A stretch of DNA of 8,187 nt from Austwickia sp040006675 (GTDB lineage Bacteria; Actinomycetota; Actinomycetes; Actinomycetales; Dermatophilaceae). Positions 5,934 to 8,187 of this stretch are shown one piece after another. The stretch covers positions 1 through 8,187 of the forward strand of contig JBDTWM010000125.1 of assembly GCA_040006675.1 (NCBI GenBank), in the 5' to 3' direction. The translations under genes and the position numbers were made by a program. How positions within the stretch are numbered: the stretch's first letter is position 1; the number at the start of each line of letters is the position of its first letter. A model generated the notes under the pieces. The model did not search any database. It was not told the origin of the DNA and saw only the letters and a list, made by a program, of their open reading frames with translations.

Positions 5934-6653
5934 GTGGGGCCCGCACCGCAGGGAAACGAACACCCCGACGTCGCTCGGTTGGCGAGGGCCGAGCCCTCGC
6001 GTGCGGCGACGTGCATCGGGCGCGCCACCCATCCACTCGTGGTCGTCGTAACCATCGCGGTGTACGTGTCCGTGATCTCGTCGGGGTCGTTCGTGCGCGG
6101 CGTGGGCTGGTCGGCGCTGACGATCGTGTTCTGCGCGATCACGCCGTACGCGGCGCTCTTGGTCCTCGTCGGCCGCGGCGTCGTCGCGGACCGGCACGTG
6201 GTCCGTCGTGAGCAGCGCCACTGGCCCAACGTGGCCGCCGTCGTGAGCGTGCTGCTGGCACTCGCGGTGCTCAGCCTCGTCGGGGCACCCCACCCGCTGG
6301 TTGTCCTCGTCGGGTCCCAGCTCGCGAGCCTCGTGGCCCTGTCCACCGTGAACACCTGGACCAAAGCATCGATGCACGCCGCCGTTCTCAGCGGGGCTGT
6401 CACCGTGGTCGCCCTGCGCTACGGGGCGTGGCCCGTTCCCTGGCGCGTGCCCAGGGTCCCCGGAGCGCCGTCCGCGTCGGAGTGGATCGCGTCGGGGACA
6501 CCGGATGCCCGGGTCTGGGTGGCGGGGGCCGCCTTCGTCGCGCTGGTCGGCTGGGCACGCGTCCGAGGCGGTCGACACAGCCTCGGCCAGGTGCTCCTCG
6601 GCGCGTTGATCGGTCTGGTGGCGACGGCGGCGATCTTCGGCGCCCTGTCCTGA
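5934..6653 (+). CDS. PAP2-superfamily integral membrane protein (putative lipid phosphatase)
   Basis: This 239-residue protein has roughly six to seven hydrophobic segments (about 33-50, 57-80, 98-117, 119-140, 147-163, 194-208 and 216-236). Two PAP2-like motifs are visible. KASMHAA at 144-150 (S146, H148) is a variant of the usual PSGH motif 2. RVRGGRHSLGQVLLG at 209-223 matches motif 3, with H215 as the presumed nucleophile. A weak motif 1 may be DRHVVRREQR (86-95). Family members remove phosphate from lipids such as phosphatidate or undecaprenyl pyrophosphate; the substrate here is unknown. The GTG at 5934 is one base past the nuclease stop, with purine-rich GGTGGA just upstream. A GTG at 5910 would overlap the nuclease by 23 bases and add eight residues. 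It is probably co-transcribed with the nuclease. The motif variants make catalytic activity uncertain. Confidence 0.75.
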   Translation: MGPAPQGNEHPDVARLARAEPSRAATCIGRATHPLVVVVTIAVYVSVISSGSFVRGVGWSALTIVFCAITPYAALLVLVGRGVVADRHVVRREQRHWPNVAAVVSVLLALAVLSLVGAPHPLVVLVGSQLASLVALSTVNTWTKASMHAAVLSGAVTVVALRYGAWPVPWRVPRVPGAPSASEWIASGTPDARVWVAGAAFVALVGWARVRGGRHSLGQVLLGALIGLVATAAIFGALS

Positions 6654-6671
6654 CCGCCCCGCGGTCCTCAC

Positions 6672-6692
6672 GGACCCGTCGTCGGCGGGTTC
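6672..6692 (+). terminator. Possible hairpin terminator in the convergent gap
   Basis: The 57-base gap between the convergent PAP2 and HAD genes can form a 9-bp stem (6672-6680 with 6684-6692, two G-U pairs, 3-base loop). An alternative smaller hairpin is GGTCC/GGACC at 6663-6676. No U-tract follows on either strand, so termination by this hairpin is only suggested by its position. The rest of the gap holds nothing recognisable. Confidence 0.35.
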
Positions 6693-6710
6693 AGCGTCGC
6701 CGGAAGTCCG

Positions 6711-7463
6711 TCAGCGACCTTGGTCGAGAGCGAGGCGCAGCAGGTCGTTCGCGCGGACCCCCTCCAGGTCGGGCAGGATCGTCAGCCCAGGACCCGGAGC
6801 GACCGATGCCGCGGCAGGCGTGACGAGGGTCGGGATGCCGGCCGCCACCGACGACCCGGAGCCGGTCGGCGAGTCCTCCAACGCCACGCACCGTGGCGCG
6901 TCGGCGGCCGACATGCCCAACAACGACAGACCCACCAGATAGGCCTGCGGATCCGGCTTGCCGCGCTCCACCATCTCGCCTGTCACGACCGCGTCGAACG
7001 ACCCGGCGGGCAGCGCGGCGAGCACCACATCGACCATGGGCCGCCACGACATCGTGACCAGCGCTGTCGGGACCCCCGCGGTGACCAGCTCGGCGAGCAA
7101 GGCGAGCGCCCCCGTGCGCCACGGCATCCGCTCTCGCAGGCGGCGCATCACGCCCGTCTGCAAGATGTCGACGACGACGTGAGGCTCCGCCGTCACGGGC
7201 GTACACGAGCGGATGTCCGCGGCCGCGTCCAGCAGCGGCGAGCCCACGAGGCGAAGGTTGTCCTCGTGCGTCCACGTGCCCCCGTACGACGTGACGAGCG
7301 CGGTCTCCTCGGCGAACCAGTACGGCTCGGTGTCGATCAGCGTCCCGTCGAGGTCCCACAGCACGGCCGCCGGATACGCCGCCGACCGACGATCCTCCTC
7401 AGGTGCCCGAACAGAGACCGGCGCGTCAGACACCGGGGTGTCAGACATCGGGGTGTCAGACAT
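6711..7463 (-). CDS. HAD-superfamily hydrolase, subfamily IA (beta-phosphoglucomutase/GS1-like)
   Basis: A predicted cytosolic phosphatase or phosphomutase of 250 residues. HAD motif I, LWDLDGTL, is at 35-42 (D37 nucleophile, D39). Motif II is LVTMS with T137, motif III is K169 in RGKPDP, and motif IV is LEDSPTG at 195-201 (E196, D197). A helical cap (about 50-115) lies between motifs I and II. The substrate cannot be told from sequence. The ATG at 7463 overlaps the metH stop by 8 bases, and no Shine-Dalgarno is present, so translation is probably coupled to metH. A second ATG at 7448, produced by a tandem repeat, and an upstream ATG at 7493 inside metH are alternatives. Residues 1-30 are not part of the fold and include the repeated MSDTP. 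The metH-HAD pairing suggests a metabolic or repair link that I cannot specify. Confidence 0.92.
   Translation of the reverse strand: MSDTPMSDTPVSDAPVSVRAPEEDRRSAAYPAAVLWDLDGTLIDTEPYWFAEETALVTSYGGTWTHEDNLRLVGSPLLDAAADIRSCTPVTAEPHVVVDILQTGVMRRLRERMPWRTGALALLAELVTAGVPTALVTMSWRPMVDVVLAALPAGSFDAVVTGEMVERGKPDPQAYLVGLSLLGMSAADAPRCVALEDSPTGSGSSVAAGIPTLVTPAAASVAPGPGLTILPDLEGVRANDLLRLALDQGR
7419..7463 (-). repeat. 15-bp tandem repeat (three copies) at the start of the HAD gene
   Basis: The unit ATGTCTGACACCCCG occurs twice without change (7463-7449 and 7448-7434). A third diverged copy, GTGTCTGACGCGCCG, follows at 7433-7419. Each unit encodes MSDTP or VSDAP in frame, so the array offers three potential start codons in a row. 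The metH stop TGA (7458-7456) lies inside the first copy. Because the unit is a multiple of three, copy-number changes would not shift the HAD frame. Confidence 0.9.
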
Positions 7464-8187
7464 TGAAGTAGCGGGCCTGGGCGTGGTGCACAACGAGCGC
7501 GTCCGTGGACTGCTCGGGGTGCAGCTGCAGCCCCTCGGAGAGGATCACGCCGATGCGGGAGGGGTCGAGGAGCGCGACCGTCGTGGCGCGTTGCTCGAGA
7601 TCTGGGCAGGCGGGATACCCGAAGCTGTAGCGGCAGCCGCGGTACTTCACGTCCAGCATGTCGGCGAGCGGCAGCGACCCCACCGCCTCCAGACCGAGCT
7701 CGGATCGGATGCGGGCGTGCCACATCTCGGCCAACGCCTCGGTGAGCTGGACCGACAGCCCGTGCAGCTCCAGGTAGTCCCGATAGGCGTTCTCGGCATA
7801 CAGACGTCCGGTGATCTCGGACACGTACGAGCCCATCGTGACCAGTTGCAGCGCCAGCACGTCCGGTCCGTGGGCCTCGGCCTCGGCGCGGTCCCGGAAG
7901 AAGTCGGCCAGACACAGGCGGTGGTCACGGCGCTGCCGGGGGAAGGTGAACCGAGCGACCTCCCGCAGCCCCGCGACAGGACGCGCCGGGGGCGGGCCGT
8001 CGGAGGGGTCCTCCATCTGCGTCGAGTCCACCACGACGATGTCGTTTCCGTCGGAGTAGCACGGAAAGTACCCGTACACGACCTTCGGCTCCATGATCGA
8101 TTCCGAACCGATGCGTTCGAGCCACATCCGCAGGCGCGGCCGGCCTTCGGCTTCCACGAGCTCGTCATAGGACGCGGAGGCGTACGG
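7456..8187 (-). CDS. metH: Cobalamin-dependent methionine synthase, C-terminal (activation) domain, partial
   Basis: The visible 243 residues are the C-terminal part of MetH, which methylates homocysteine to methionine using methylcobalamin and methyltetrahydrofolate. This portion is the AdoMet-binding activation domain that serves reductive reactivation of cob(II)alamin. Recognisable pieces are VVYGYFPC (36-43), LADFF (93-97), a helix containing SVQLTEALAEMWHARIR (145-161) and the AdoMet-binding signature RYSFGYPACPD (186-196). The protein ends in ARYFNV. The reading frame is open to the right edge; the catalytic homocysteine, folate and B12 domains and the start lie outside the window. A GTG at 8157 is internal, not a start. 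Its stop is embedded in the first copy of the tandem repeat that starts the HAD gene, so the two are almost certainly one transcript. Confidence 0.95.
   Translation of the reverse strand, partial: PYASASYDELVEAEGRPRLRMWLERIGSESIMEPKVVYGYFPCYSDGNDIVVVDSTQMEDPSDGPPPARPVAGLREVARFTFPRQRRDHRLCLADFFRDRAEAEAHGPDVLALQLVTMGSYVSEITGRLYAENAYRDYLELHGLSVQLTEALAEMWHARIRSELGLEAVGSLPLADMLDVKYRGCRYSFGYPACPDLEQRATTVALLDPSRIGVILSEGLQLHPEQSTDALVVHHAQARYFNV

Noticed and set aside
4577..6403. A 608-codon open frame on the minus strand opposite the nuclease and PAP2 genes
   Set aside because: It spans the divergent promoter and reads antisense to clear catalytic motifs. Its composition is that of a shadow frame.
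7394..7399. Perfect AGGAGG on the minus strand inside the HAD gene
   Set aside because: It encodes Glu-Glu in the HAD frame and no start codon lies at a useful distance downstream, so it is coincidental rather than the real ribosome binding site.
7419..7463. The 15-bp repeat as a CRISPR or operator array
   Set aside because: The units are contiguous without spacers, lie in coding sequence and encode an in-frame pentapeptide.

Overview
The window is about 70% G+C and nearly gapless. It encodes the actinobacterial Pup-system ATPase ARC next to a TrmI-type tRNA m1A58 methyltransferase, an M50 protease and a RecB-family nuclease, with metH nearby. As I recall it, M. tuberculosis has a similar order (mpa, trmI Rv2118c, recB-like Rv2119, metH Rv2124c). 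This points to a chromosomal core region of an actinomycete. Micrococcales is my guess from overall style and is not proven. All eight recognisable genes sit in tight units and no mobile element is visible.

Layout. (1) Bases 1-92: a cupredoxin-like copper-site fragment on the minus strand, running off the left edge. (2) A minus-strand operon read from about 4959 down to 93: M50 site-2-type protease with CBS-like tail, trmI, arc, pth2. The trmI/arc junction is ATGA and the arc/pth2 junction is TGATG, so translation is probably coupled throughout. (3) A 106-base divergent promoter region (4960-5065). (4) A plus-strand pair: RecB-like PD-(D/E)XK/Fe-S nuclease, then a PAP2-superfamily membrane protein. 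(5) A 57-base convergent gap containing a hairpin. (6) A minus-strand pair: the 3' end of metH (cut by the right edge), then a HAD phosphatase that overlaps its stop codon and begins with a 15-bp tandem repeat.

The most interesting feature is the divergent intergenic region. On each strand it has TGTCGG, 10 bases, TAnnnT, 6 bases, then the ATG. This matches the LexA-independent, PafBC-dependent RecA-NDp promoter (tTGTCRgtg-N8-TAnnnT), almost perfectly on the nuclease side. It suggests that DNA damage co-induces the nuclease and, at least partly, the whole M50-trmI-arc-pth2 operon through leaderless mRNAs.

Two further oddities concern the Pup system. ARC is complete through its AAA+ domain but lacks the C-terminal GQYL-type tail that docks Mpa/ARC onto the 20S proteasome. 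The gene coupled behind it is a peptidyl-tRNA hydrolase rather than dop. The ARC here may therefore work as a stand-alone unfoldase, as in corynebacteria, which keep ARC but lack a 20S core.
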